From Acidicapsa ligni (lineage in GTDB: Bacteria; Acidobacteriota; Terriglobia; Terriglobales; Acidobacteriaceae), in the NCBI RefSeq assembly GCF_025685655.1, contig NZ_JAGSYG010000008.1:62001-126000 (forward strand): a DNA stretch of 64,000 nucleotides. Reading direction: 5' to 3'. Below are positions 55,597-63,534 of the stretch, in pieces. The notes under the pieces were generated by a model. That model saw only the letters and a list, made by a program, of their open reading frames with translations, had not been told where the DNA came from and made no database searches. Both the position numbers and the translations under genes were made by a program. Each line of letters starts with the position of its first letter. The stretch's first letter is position 1.

Positions 55597-57036
55597 TTAC
55601 GTCCTATCCTGTATGCAAGGAAGCACCACGGTAAAACAGGTACCCGAGTTCAAACTGGCATGACAACTTCTGACTGTGATTCTTCCTCGGTGTTCCTGGA
55701 CTATATTTGCGCTGAGCCACAAGCCGATGCCGGAGCCTTTCAGCTCTTTGGTGGAGTAAAACGCTTCGTAAATTCTGGGCAAAACCGCCGATGAAATGCC
55801 AACTCCGTTATCCGCGATGGATACTCGGACTACCGGCTCGAGATTCGGGCCCCATTTGCTGATTTGGGATACTCTGATTCGGATTTGTCCGTTTTCGAAA
55901 GACGCTTCGACAGCATTGCGCAGCAAGTTCAAAAATACCTGACGAAGCTGTGCCGGATAGCCATCGATTCGCAGGTTGGTTGGCCATTCCTTACGAATTT
56001 TGAGGTTTTTCTTGAGGATGTCCCGGTTGCTGAAGGCTAGAACATCGTTCAGGAGTTCCGGTAGCAGGATGGAAACAGGAACCAGGGACTCTCTGTTGAA
56101 GGAGAGAATTTGCCTTGCGATACGCGAGACTCTATCTAGCTCCTCCTGAGCGGAGGTTAGATATTTTTTCGAGGTTTCCTGATCGGAGAGAGAAGTATTT
56201 AGCAGGTAGAGCAGGTTGGTGATGGCTTCGAGAGGGTTGTTGATCTCGTGTGCGATGGTATTGGCCATTCGTCCAGTTGCGACAAATCTTTCGTTCACGA
56301 CGATGGCTGCCTGGGCACGTTTTTGATCGGTGATCTCGGACAGAACCAAGATGCTTCCGCTCAGAGTTTCCTGAGATATTACGGGGGCCAGGGAAAAGCG
56401 GAAATAACGTGAATCGCGCTCGACCTCTCTAGCTGGCGTAAAGTCAGTCGCTCCGATTTCGATTCCGAAGCTGTGATGCATCAACTCCTGGAATGAGACT
56501 GCTTCAATCTGGCTGTAGGAGCGACCTAGAAAACCGGTCATCGCTCGATTGCTGCGTTGCACCGCTCCTGACATATCAATCAGGGCAACGCCTTCACTGA
56601 GAGCGTCGAAGGTGGCCTGCCATTGTTGACCGAGAAGCCTGGTGCTCGCCTCGGCATCGTGCAGACGGATCAGCGATTTGACGGTTGCAATAAGCAGGTT
56701 TGAATCGACCGGTTGAGCGAGAAAGGCATCGGCGCCGCTCTCAAGTGCGTGTACCTTGCTCTCGCTACTGAGGAACGCGGCGGATAGTTGCAGCACGGGA
56801 ATGTGCGCGGTGAGCGGATTCGCCTTGAGGCGTCGGCAAACTTCGTAACCGAGAATGTCGGGGAGCTTTACATCCAGTATAACGACCTTGGGGTGCTGGT
56901 TTGCGAGCTCCAATGCCTCTTTCCCGGTGGATGCTTCGAGGACATCAAATCCCAATCGGCGGAGCGTGTGGGTGACCAGATAGCGATTGGCCGGCCGGTC
57001 ATCTACGATGAGAACCCTGGCGGGGCTGGATGTCAC
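55597..57036 (-). CDS. REC-PAS-histidine kinase
   Basis: The 479-residue protein has an N-terminal receiver (about 5-125; LIVDDRPANRYLV, Asp in VVILDVKLPDILGYEV) and a PAS domain (about 135-245; WQATFDALSEGVALIDMSGA). A HisKA domain has the phospho-His in ANTIAHEINNPLEAI, and a HATPase has LRNAVEASF (N box), IADNGVGI, and GSGIGLWLSANIV. Such proteins couple an upstream phosphorelay to a second kinase. Its ATG overlaps the stop of the preceding hybrid kinase gene by 4 bp. No transmembrane segment, so input must be intracellular. Confidence 0.92.
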   Translation of the reverse strand: MTSSPARVLIVDDRPANRYLVTHTLRRLGFDVLEASTGKEALELANQHPKVVILDVKLPDILGYEVCRRLKANPLTAHIPVLQLSAAFLSSESKVHALESGADAFLAQPVDSNLLIATVKSLIRLHDAEASTRLLGQQWQATFDALSEGVALIDMSGAVQRSNRAMTGFLGRSYSQIEAVSFQELMHHSFGIEIGATDFTPAREVERDSRYFRFSLAPVISQETLSGSILVLSEITDQKRAQAAIVVNERFVATGRMANTIAHEINNPLEAITNLLYLLNTSLSDQETSKKYLTSAQEELDRVSRIARQILSFNRESLVPVSILLPELLNDVLAFSNRDILKKNLKIRKEWPTNLRIDGYPAQLRQVFLNLLRNAVEASFENGQIRIRVSQISKWGPNLEPVVRVSIADNGVGISSAVLPRIYEAFYSTKELKGSGIGLWLSANIVQEHRGRITVRSCHASLNSGTCFTVVLPCIQDRT

Positions 57037-59156
57037 AGTTCGATCCCCACGGAGCCAAGTACGCGGTGCAATCGATCGGTGCTCTGTTGATCGTTGAATG
57101 CTTCCTTGGGATAGATGATCGCTCCTCCGCTGGTAAGTGTCTCAATCTCCTTGTTTGAGAGACTTTTCGATGAATGGACGACGACTGGAATCTCATCCGT
57201 AATTGGGTTGCTGCGCAGTTCCCGCAGCACTTCAAATCCATTCAGGTCGGGCATGATGATGTCGAGGAACATGGCATCGGGCAAATAGTCCGTTGCCATG
57301 CGGATCGCATCTCTTCCGTTACGGGCCTCAAGGATACGCAGGCCCAGCTTTGCGAGCCTGTCTCCTAATACGTAGCGAGTGACCTCATCATCCTCTGCAA
57401 GCAGGATGGTTTTGGATTTCTTTCCATCTACGATTTCCCGGATGGTATTGACCAGGGTAAGTGGGGCAATGGGCTTGGGGAGAAACGCTGTGGCTCCCGC
57501 TTCAATTGGTTCCCTGGCATCATCGACTACGCTGACGACAAGGACAGGACCTGTGTAGCCGATCTCCCTGCTCTCGAGGATGAAATGCAGGCAATCCTTT
57601 TGATCGAGGATGCGATCGAGAACGATCAAGGCAGGCGGGAAACGGCGAATTGCAGCGCGGGCCTCGGGGATACTTGAGGTGAATACGAGATGATAGTTCT
57701 GATTTTTAAGCGATGATTCGTTGACGAACATGGTCTCGCGATTGTCTTCGATAAAGAGAATGGTTGCGCCCGTTCCGTTGGGCGATCCAGATGGGTCGAA
57801 GGGGGTTGGAAAGCCATCGAGACGCATGGGCATCCTGGCGATGAAGGTCGATCCAACGCCGACTTCGCTTTCCACTTCGAGACTGCCTTCCAGAAGTTCC
57901 GCGAGCCGTTTGGAGAGAGGAAGACCCAGACCTGTTCCTCTGACTTTGCTCTGCAGTTCGCCATCGATCTGAACGAACTCCTCGAAGATGCGCTCCTGAT
58001 CCTCTCGTGCGATTCCGATGCCGGTGTCGGCGACGCGGAAGATGATGGTTGTGGCGTCAGCTTCCGCGGTGACCCGGATGTGTCCGCGGCGGGTGAACTT
58101 CAAGGCGTTTGAGATGAGATTCCGCAGGATCTGGGAAATTTTGCCTTCGTCGGTGTAGAGCGGTGGAATGTCGGGATTGGCCTCGAAGATGAGATCGAGG
58201 CTATTGCCGCCGAGCAGTGGTTTCAGCATTCCGCGCAGTGAGCCGAAGAGTTCCTGAACTTCGAAGTGTCGAGGCTTGACATCGATCTTGCCTGCCTCGA
58301 CCTTGGAAAGATCGAGCAGATCATTGACCAGCTCGGAGAGTTCTCCGGCAGATCGCTGGATATAGTTGATCTGCTTTTCCTGCTCGGGGGTGAGTTCGCC
58401 GTCGGACCGGTCGAGGAGTAGACGGCTCAGGGATGAGATGGAGTTTAGAGGGGTGCGAAACTCGTGCGAAAGGTTCGATAAAAAACGGGTCTTGAGGTCA
58501 GAGACGCGAGTCAGATCGACGGCTCTCTGATCGAGTTCTGCATAGAGTGCGACTACGCCACGGTTGGTATCTTCCAGTTCGCTGTTCAGTTGAGCGAGCG
58601 CTTCCTGACTCTCGCGAAGCTCCGCCAGAGTTTTCAACAATTCCTGATTTTGGCGTTCGACCTCGTCGAAGGGATCCGACGGGCTGGTTTGTGCCAGTTT
58701 CGCGATCAATTGCTTGATCCGATTGGCGTCGAACCTGAGCGCTGTCGGCGGAAGCGGCTTGCCGGCCTCAACCTGTGTGCCTGATGGCGAGGAGCGGATC
58801 TTGAAAATCTCCAGGAGGCGCTTGGTGCCGATGATGCCCTGGCCCATGCCGGTTTTGGAGACGTACTGACCATTCAGGATCGTATCCAGATTGGAAATTC
58901 CAGGGCCAGAGTCTGTGACGTAAATGATGAAAGTCTGAGGAACGTCATCCACTACGAGAAACTCGACGGCGCCTCCGGACGCGTAGCGGAATGCATTCCG
59001 GGCCAGTTCCGAGGCAGCGGTTGCGAGTCGAATCTGCTCCTGGTGATCAAATCCAAGGAGAGCTGCGACATCTCTTGCGCGCTGCCGGGCATGGACGACG
59101 TGGCGATCCTGGCGCAGCTTTACAGTCGATATGGAGAATCTAGCTGATTCGCTCAC
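57033..59156 (-). CDS. RsbT-like ATPase fused to hybrid histidine kinase with two receivers
   Basis: Domain order of the 707 residues is as follows. RsbT-type switch ATPase, about 1-140 (TAASELARNAFRYA N-box, YVTDSGPGI, GMGQGIIGTKRLLEIF); coiled coil, about 160-220; HisKA with phospho-His in FLSNLSHEFRTPLNSI; HATPase, about 330-450 (NLISNALKF, DTGIGI, GTGLGLPLS); REC1, about 470-585 (LIVLDRILD); REC2, about 590-705 (AMFLDIIMPDLNGFEVL). The N-terminal ATPase closely parallels the separate RsbT encoded two genes upstream, so the kinase may be recruited to, or released from, the stressosome. It starts 5 bp after the phosphatase gene. Confidence 0.93.
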   Translation of the reverse strand: MSESARFSISTVKLRQDRHVVHARQRARDVAALLGFDHQEQIRLATAASELARNAFRYASGGAVEFLVVDDVPQTFIIYVTDSGPGISNLDTILNGQYVSKTGMGQGIIGTKRLLEIFKIRSSPSGTQVEAGKPLPPTALRFDANRIKQLIAKLAQTSPSDPFDEVERQNQELLKTLAELRESQEALAQLNSELEDTNRGVVALYAELDQRAVDLTRVSDLKTRFLSNLSHEFRTPLNSISSLSRLLLDRSDGELTPEQEKQINYIQRSAGELSELVNDLLDLSKVEAGKIDVKPRHFEVQELFGSLRGMLKPLLGGNSLDLIFEANPDIPPLYTDEGKISQILRNLISNALKFTRRGHIRVTAEADATTIIFRVADTGIGIAREDQERIFEEFVQIDGELQSKVRGTGLGLPLSKRLAELLEGSLEVESEVGVGSTFIARMPMRLDGFPTPFDPSGSPNGTGATILFIEDNRETMFVNESSLKNQNYHLVFTSSIPEARAAIRRFPPALIVLDRILDQKDCLHFILESREIGYTGPVLVVSVVDDAREPIEAGATAFLPKPIAPLTLVNTIREIVDGKKSKTILLAEDDEVTRYVLGDRLAKLGLRILEARNGRDAIRMATDYLPDAMFLDIIMPDLNGFEVLRELRSNPITDEIPVVVHSSKSLSNKEIETLTSGGAIIYPKEAFNDQQSTDRLHRVLGSVGIEL

Positions 59157-59161
59157 TCACT

Positions 59162-60235
59162 CTATCTCCGGGAGACAAGAACCGTCGCGTCATCCCGTCC
59201 GCGCTGAAAATCGCGAAAGAGTGCGCCAGCCAGAAGGGCGGGATGACCCGATGAAAGTCCAGAATATTGTTCTACATTCCAACGCGTTGTAAGTCCATCT
59301 GAATGCATGATCAGGATGGAGTTTCGTTCCCAGGGGTAAGAAAATTGCTGGAGCCGGGCGACTGAATGCCCGATTGTCCCGTTCATCGAAACCATATTGC
59401 GGGTCTTACCGCCGGAGTGAACGGCACCAACGACGTTGCCGGCACCCGCGAAATTGACGACACCAGCGTCGGGAAGCACTTCTGCAATCGAAACCGCGGC
59501 ACCGCGTGTCTTGGCAAGAGCGCCGTGAATTTCTTTGAGAATGCGCTCCGGAGGCTGGGCCCAGCTCGTTTCAAAAACCCGCAATGCCTCCTGGGAGGCT
59601 TCTGCAGCATTGGGGCCATGGCCGAGGCCGTCGGCAAGGATGTAGATCTGCCGGTCCCGCGTGTGATGCCAGGCCCATGCGTCGCCGCAGACGGTTTCTC
59701 CGTGAATGGGAATGCAGATCGCAGCGCAACTGGGGGGCCTGTCTTGATCATTCAATTCGCGGGAGGTTAGCAACTCGGAGGTTTGTATTCCAGATTCAGA
59801 ATTACGACTCACGCTGGCGAAGAGAATGGTTCCCTTCTGGGGGGCGGAGTAAATGTGCGTATCGCTGGCCAGCCGGGAGATTGCGCCGAGGCCCTGACCG
59901 GGAGTACCGGCGGTCGAGAATCCATCAACCTGGGCTCGCGGGATGTTCAGGATTCCTGGCCCCGAGTCGAGCGCGTAGATATCGATTCTTACTTCGTCGT
60001 CAGGCCGACCTGCGGGCTGGGGCGAGAGCAGAATGGTGCCCTGGCCAGCGTGATTGGCGATATTGCGGGCGGCCTCGGTCACAATGATGCCGAGCTCCGC
60101 GATCCGCAGTTCTCCAAAGCCCATCGACGTAGCGAGAGAGCTGGCCAGCCGACGGGCGTGTCCGATCTGGCTGGAGTCGTTCGAATTGATTGGAATGGCG
60201 AGACTGGTTAAACTCACTACTTCCATCGGATGCAA
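59162..60235 (-). CDS. RsbT/RsbW-like ATPase fused to SpoIIE/PP2C phosphatase (RsbX-like role)
   Basis: The first 140 residues form a switch ATPase (IVTEAARNIANHAGQG, ALDSGPGI, GQGLGAISRLA). The rest is a PP2C-type SpoIIE phosphatase with GDAW, ILADGLGHGPNAAEAS, FAGAGNVVGAV and MHSDGLTTRW, the metal-binding Asp residues being in place. By analogy with RsbX it should dephosphorylate RsbR and RsbS and reset the stressosome. The start drawn is a TTG with AAGG 5 bases upstream; an ATG three codons later is the alternative. It overlaps the rsbT end by 19 bp. Confidence 0.93.
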   Translation of the reverse strand: MHPMEVVSLTSLAIPINSNDSSQIGHARRLASSLATSMGFGELRIAELGIIVTEAARNIANHAGQGTILLSPQPAGRPDDEVRIDIYALDSGPGILNIPRAQVDGFSTAGTPGQGLGAISRLASDTHIYSAPQKGTILFASVSRNSESGIQTSELLTSRELNDQDRPPSCAAICIPIHGETVCGDAWAWHHTRDRQIYILADGLGHGPNAAEASQEALRVFETSWAQPPERILKEIHGALAKTRGAAVSIAEVLPDAGVVNFAGAGNVVGAVHSGGKTRNMVSMNGTIGHSVARLQQFSYPWERNSILIMHSDGLTTRWNVEQYSGLSSGHPALLAGALFRDFQRGRDDATVLVSRR

Positions 60236-60624
60236 GTTATCCTTGTCCCGAGACCGGGTGCCGTATCAATTTCAAATTCATTCATGAGACGCTTGCTGCC
60301 GCCGAGTCCCAATCCCATGCCGTTGCCGCTGGTGTAGCCGTCGGATAAGGCTAGTTTGACATCGGGGATGCCTGGGCCGTTGTCCGAAAAATAGAGCTTT
60401 AAGCCGGTGCGGATGCCGTCCTGAATTGCGCTCAGCTCCACTTGGCCGCCATTGCCGTAATCGAGGGTATTGCGCGCCAGTTCGCTAGCTGCCGTGACGA
60501 TCTTGGTCTGATCGACCAGGCCGAACTTCATCTCGATCGCCAAGGAGCGGACACGCTGCCTTACCGATACTACGTCTGAACCGTTCTTGATCGGGACCGT
60601 CTCAGACTTCTGTATTGTCCCCAT
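60217..60624 (-). CDS. rsbT: Serine/threonine switch kinase RsbT
   Basis: The ATG at 60624 is preferred (AAGG 6 bases upstream) to an earlier one at 60642. The 135-residue protein is a stand-alone GHKL ATPase of RsbT type: TAASELARNTLDYGNGGQVE with the N-box Asn, YFSDNGPGIPD, and GMGLGLGGSKRLMNEFEID. In the Bacillus pathway RsbT phosphorylates RsbS and RsbR, then leaves the complex to activate a partner. Here the partner is not RsbU but probably the downstream ATPase-kinase fusions. Overlaps rsbS by 23 bp. Confidence 0.95.
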   Translation of the reverse strand: MGTIQKSETVPIKNGSDVVSVRQRVRSLAIEMKFGLVDQTKIVTAASELARNTLDYGNGGQVELSAIQDGIRTGLKLYFSDNGPGIPDVKLALSDGYTSGNGMGLGLGGSKRLMNEFEIDTAPGLGTRITCIRWK

Positions 60625-61000
60625 CGTCATCCTTATCGTCATATTCCGACACGTTTTGTCTCAGGAACTCAATGCCAGACTCAACATTGAGAGCGGTGTG
60701 GATTCCGGGCAGAGACATTCCAAGCTCCACCAGGGTGATTGCGACGGCGGGCTGCATGCCTACAACCACGGTTAGAGCGTCAAGAACGCGCGCCATAGAG
60801 GCAATATTAGCAAGGGTTCGGCCAATAAAGGAGTCGACGATCTCAAGCGACGAGATATCGATCAGCACGCCTTTTGCTCCAACCTCGGCGATGCGGTTGG
60901 TCAGATCATCCTGCAGTGTCAGGGCCAGTTTGTCATGCATGTCGACCTGGATGGTGACCAGGAGGAAGTTGCCCATGCGAAGGATTGGTATTCGTTCCAT
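60602..61000 (-). CDS. rsbS: Stressosome STAS protein RsbS
   Basis: The 132-residue single STAS domain protein has the features of RsbS: RIPILRMGNFLLVTIQVDMH, then LIDISSLEIVDSFIGRTL with the phosphorylatable Ser57 (Bacillus Ser59 position), then GMQPAVAITLVELGMSLPGI. It forms the minor part of the stressosome shell and holds RsbT until phosphorylated. An unusual Asp-rich tail follows (SEYDDKDDDGDNTEV). It is encoded 6 bp behind rsbR. Confidence 0.95.
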   Translation of the reverse strand: MERIPILRMGNFLLVTIQVDMHDKLALTLQDDLTNRIAEVGAKGVLIDISSLEIVDSFIGRTLANIASMARVLDALTVVVGMQPAVAITLVELGMSLPGIHTALNVESGIEFLRQNVSEYDDKDDDGDNTEV

Positions 61001-61006
61001 CGGATC

Positions 61007-61885
61007 TCAGTTCTCCCGGGTAGCGGCTGTAACGGCTGCAGGCTTATCGGTGCGAACAACCGTGCGCCCGCTTCGGGTGAGCGCCAGCTTGAATGCGTCG
61101 GCCAGTCTTGCCTTGGTGATCACATCGGTCAGGTTGATTCCCAGGTGCACGATGGTTTGAGCGATCTGAGGCCGGATTCCGCTCAGGATGCACTCGGCGC
61201 CCATCAGGCGGGCTGCGGTGATGGTTTTGAGCAGGTGCTGAGCGACCAGCGTATCGACTGTCGGCACGCCGGTGATGTCGATGATGGCGAACCGTGAGTT
61301 GGTCTGAACGATAGCCTGCAGGAGCGACTCCATGACCACTTGTGTTCGCGCACTGTCCAGGGTGCCGATCAGCGGCAGGGCAACGATTCCGTCCCAGAGG
61401 GTGACGACAGGTGTCGAGAGCTCGAGCATTTCCTCCTGCTGTCTCATGATGACCTGGTTTCGGCCGGCGATAAAACTGTCTGTCGTGTAGAGGGCAAGCC
61501 GGTCTACGAAGTCATTCACTTCTGTGATCTGCAGAAATAGCTGGTCTGCGTTATCTCCAGAGATGGAGCGAACGATCGAGAAGAGGGACGGCTTCAGCGA
61601 CAGCACAAAGAGCGCGGTTTCCGAGGGAGTAAAACCAAGGGTGGCACGGGACATCGAGAGGCTATTCAAAAGATCTTTGAGGGGCTGCCAACCTGGCGCG
61701 TTCACGTCAGCCAGTTTGGTTCCGGAGGGCGCATCGACGATTGCCGACAGAACCTCAGCGGTCTGACTCTCTAATTCGCGGTCATCGATAATGTTGCGGC
61801 GGCGGCTGGCCACGCGGATGCTTTCCAGCCATTCCTTGAGGATTGATTCGCGATTCTTCTGAATCGCTTGGAATAGGTCACTCAT
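61007..61885 (-). CDS. rsbR: Stressosome co-antagonist RsbR
   Basis: The 292-residue protein has an N-terminal helical RsbRD-type sensor domain (about 1-150; NRESILKEWLESIRVASRRR), not the globin-like fold, and a C-terminal STAS domain (about 155-275). The STAS domain carries PLIGTLDSART with Thr175 and DITGVPTVDTLVAQHL with Thr212, the two phosphorylation regions of RsbR proteins. AAGGAG lies 4 bases before the ATG. It is the first gene of the operon, downstream of a 300-bp divergent control region shared with acetate kinase. Confidence 0.95.
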   Translation of the reverse strand: MSDLFQAIQKNRESILKEWLESIRVASRRRNIIDDRELESQTAEVLSAIVDAPSGTKLADVNAPGWQPLKDLLNSLSMSRATLGFTPSETALFVLSLKPSLFSIVRSISGDNADQLFLQITEVNDFVDRLALYTTDSFIAGRNQVIMRQQEEMLELSTPVVTLWDGIVALPLIGTLDSARTQVVMESLLQAIVQTNSRFAIIDITGVPTVDTLVAQHLLKTITAARLMGAECILSGIRPQIAQTIVHLGINLTDVITKARLADAFKLALTRSGRTVVRTDKPAAVTAATREN

Positions 61886-62189
61886 GACTCTCCTTCAATG
61901 CTTGCCATTACCCTGCGGCAGGGAATTTAGAACAATGGCTTGGAACGAGGATCAGTCTATCAACATCGGCGCCCTTTTCACAGCTTGCAACTGAACATGC
62001 CGCTCGCTAAATTAGCCGAAACACATTGTTTTTCGAATCCTAGTGGTTTTGGGCCTTGCTGCTCTGGATTCGCTTAGTTTTTACCATCCTAAAATTAGAT
62101 CAACAGTAATTAGATCAATAGTGATCAGGCTCCAGGGCATCCCGGCAAACCTAGCTGGAATCCAAACCGGCTATATAGGAGCTTCGCTT
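61886..62189. other. Divergent control region between the stressosome operon and acetate kinase
   Basis: Contains a compact CCCTGC-G-GCAGGG dyad (61911-61923) in the rsbR leader, 26 bp from its start codon, and the tandem ATTAGATCAA repeat at 62094-62123 nearer to ackA. AGGAG at 62177-62181 sets the ackA start. A longer open frame entering ackA from 62043 is not considered coding. Confidence 0.5.
62094..62123 (+). repeat. Tandem direct repeat upstream of acetate kinase
   Basis: ATTAGATCAACAGTA followed immediately by ATTAGATCAATAGTG (13 of 15 bases identical), with a third partial GATCA after it. The 15-base period and position about 70-95 bp before the start suggest a regulator-binding array. 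Confidence 0.5.
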
Positions 62190-63389
62190 GTGCCGACAAT
62201 CCTCTGCGTTAATCCTGGTAGCAACTCGCTGAAATTTGATCTCGTTCAGACGCAGTCTTCTCAATCACGCGCTGGCGAGGGGCATCGCATCCTCACGGGA
62301 GTTATCGACGATATCGGCAAAGATACTTCGCTTGTAATAAAGCGCGGAGACGAACAGATACTCAACAAAAAGCTAAGTGGTGGAGACTTTAACGCTGCGA
62401 TGAAAGCCGTTCTCGAAGCGCTCGATCATCAGGATCTATCCAAACCAGAACTCGCGGCTGTGCGAGTTGTTCATGGCGGAGATAGCTTTCAGCAAGCTGT
62501 TGAGGTCGATGAGGATGTCCTGCAAAAAATCGAAGTACGCGCAGAGTTGGCGCCGCTCCATAATCCCAATGCAGCAAGAGTGATCCGCGCGATCCAGCAA
62601 CATCGAATGAATCTTCCGATCGCTGCAGCCTTCGACACTGCGTTCCATCACTCGGTTCCAGAAGTCGCCTGGCGTTACCCTCTCGACCTGGAAATAGCGG
62701 ATCGGCACAACATCCGCAAGTTTGGTTTTCACGGCATCTCGCACCGATATCAGTTGGACCAGTTCTGTTACCTAACTGGAACTCCAATCGAAGAAGCCAG
62801 CCTCATCACTACACATCTTGAAAGCGGTAGCTCGGTCTGCGCCATCCGCAACGGTAAATCGGTTGAAACATCGATGGGGTTTACGCCGCTTGAGGGATTG
62901 ATGATGGGTACCCGCTCTGGCTCCGTCGATCCTTTTATCGTGCCATTCCTAATGAAACACGAAAGGCTATCGGCGGATGAGGCGATTCATCTACTCGAGT
63001 CAAAATCCGGTTTGTTGGGTATCTCTGGCCAGTCGCTTGATACGCGCGTCCTGCGCAAGAACACAGACGCTCGCTCCCAACTTGCACTTGAGATGTATGC
63101 GTATCGCGTGCGAGCAAATATTGGCGCATACCTCGCTATTCTGGGTGACGCCAAGGCCATCGTTTTTGCAGGAGGCATAGGGGAAAACACTCCTGAAATC
63201 AGGCGATATGTTCTCGAAGGGCTTCACGGGTTGGGCGTAGAGGTCGATGCTCATCGTAACGAAGACGTGATGACAGGGGATACATTGCTGTCGTCTCCCA
63301 ATTCAAAAACCGCTGTGTGGGTTCTTCATTCGGACGAGGGACTTCAACTTGCCCACGAATGCTCACGTATTTTCAGCGGGACTACCTGA
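62190..63389 (+). CDS. ackA: Acetate kinase (divergent)
   Basis: GTG at 62190 with AGGAG 8 bases upstream gives 399 residues, the normal AckA length. Family blocks: CVNPGSNSLKFD (usually LNCGSSSLKF), AAFDTAFHHS with the catalytic Asp, RKFGFHGISH, GTRSGSVDP with the catalytic Arg, FAGGIGENTPEIR and LHSDEGLQLAHE with the metal-binding Glu. The phosphate-binding THLGNG motif is changed to THLESG, an unusual substitution. It should interconvert acetyl phosphate and acetate with ATP/ADP. No pta or phosphoketolase gene is in the window. Confidence 0.9.
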   Translation: MPTILCVNPGSNSLKFDLVQTQSSQSRAGEGHRILTGVIDDIGKDTSLVIKRGDEQILNKKLSGGDFNAAMKAVLEALDHQDLSKPELAAVRVVHGGDSFQQAVEVDEDVLQKIEVRAELAPLHNPNAARVIRAIQQHRMNLPIAAAFDTAFHHSVPEVAWRYPLDLEIADRHNIRKFGFHGISHRYQLDQFCYLTGTPIEEASLITTHLESGSSVCAIRNGKSVETSMGFTPLEGLMMGTRSGSVDPFIVPFLMKHERLSADEAIHLLESKSGLLGISGQSLDTRVLRKNTDARSQLALEMYAYRVRANIGAYLAILGDAKAIVFAGGIGENTPEIRRYVLEGLHGLGVEVDAHRNEDVMTGDTLLSSPNSKTAVWVLHSDEGLQLAHECSRIFSGTT

Positions 63390-63422
63390 TTCTCGATCGG
63401 CATCTCGATGGGGGATCGAGAA
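63390..63422 (+). terminator. Hairpin after acetate kinase
   Basis: TTCTCGATC and GATCGAGAA pair perfectly over 9 bp around a 15-base loop, starting immediately after the ackA stop codon. No T-run follows, so termination may be weak. Confidence 0.5.
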
Positions 63423-63534
63423 ACGAATCTGCCGTTCGCAAGGTTGTGCGATTTGCAAAATGGATTGACGGATAAATTTGGCAATTCACACAACCGTAAT
63501 CTAAGGAGGCATCTTAGCTTGCAAGGAGTCTGAC

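Noticed and set aside
55597..61885. Classical sigma-B partner-switch cascade
   Set aside because: No RsbV/RsbW pair, RsbU or sigma-B gene is encoded; the downstream genes are kinases and receivers.
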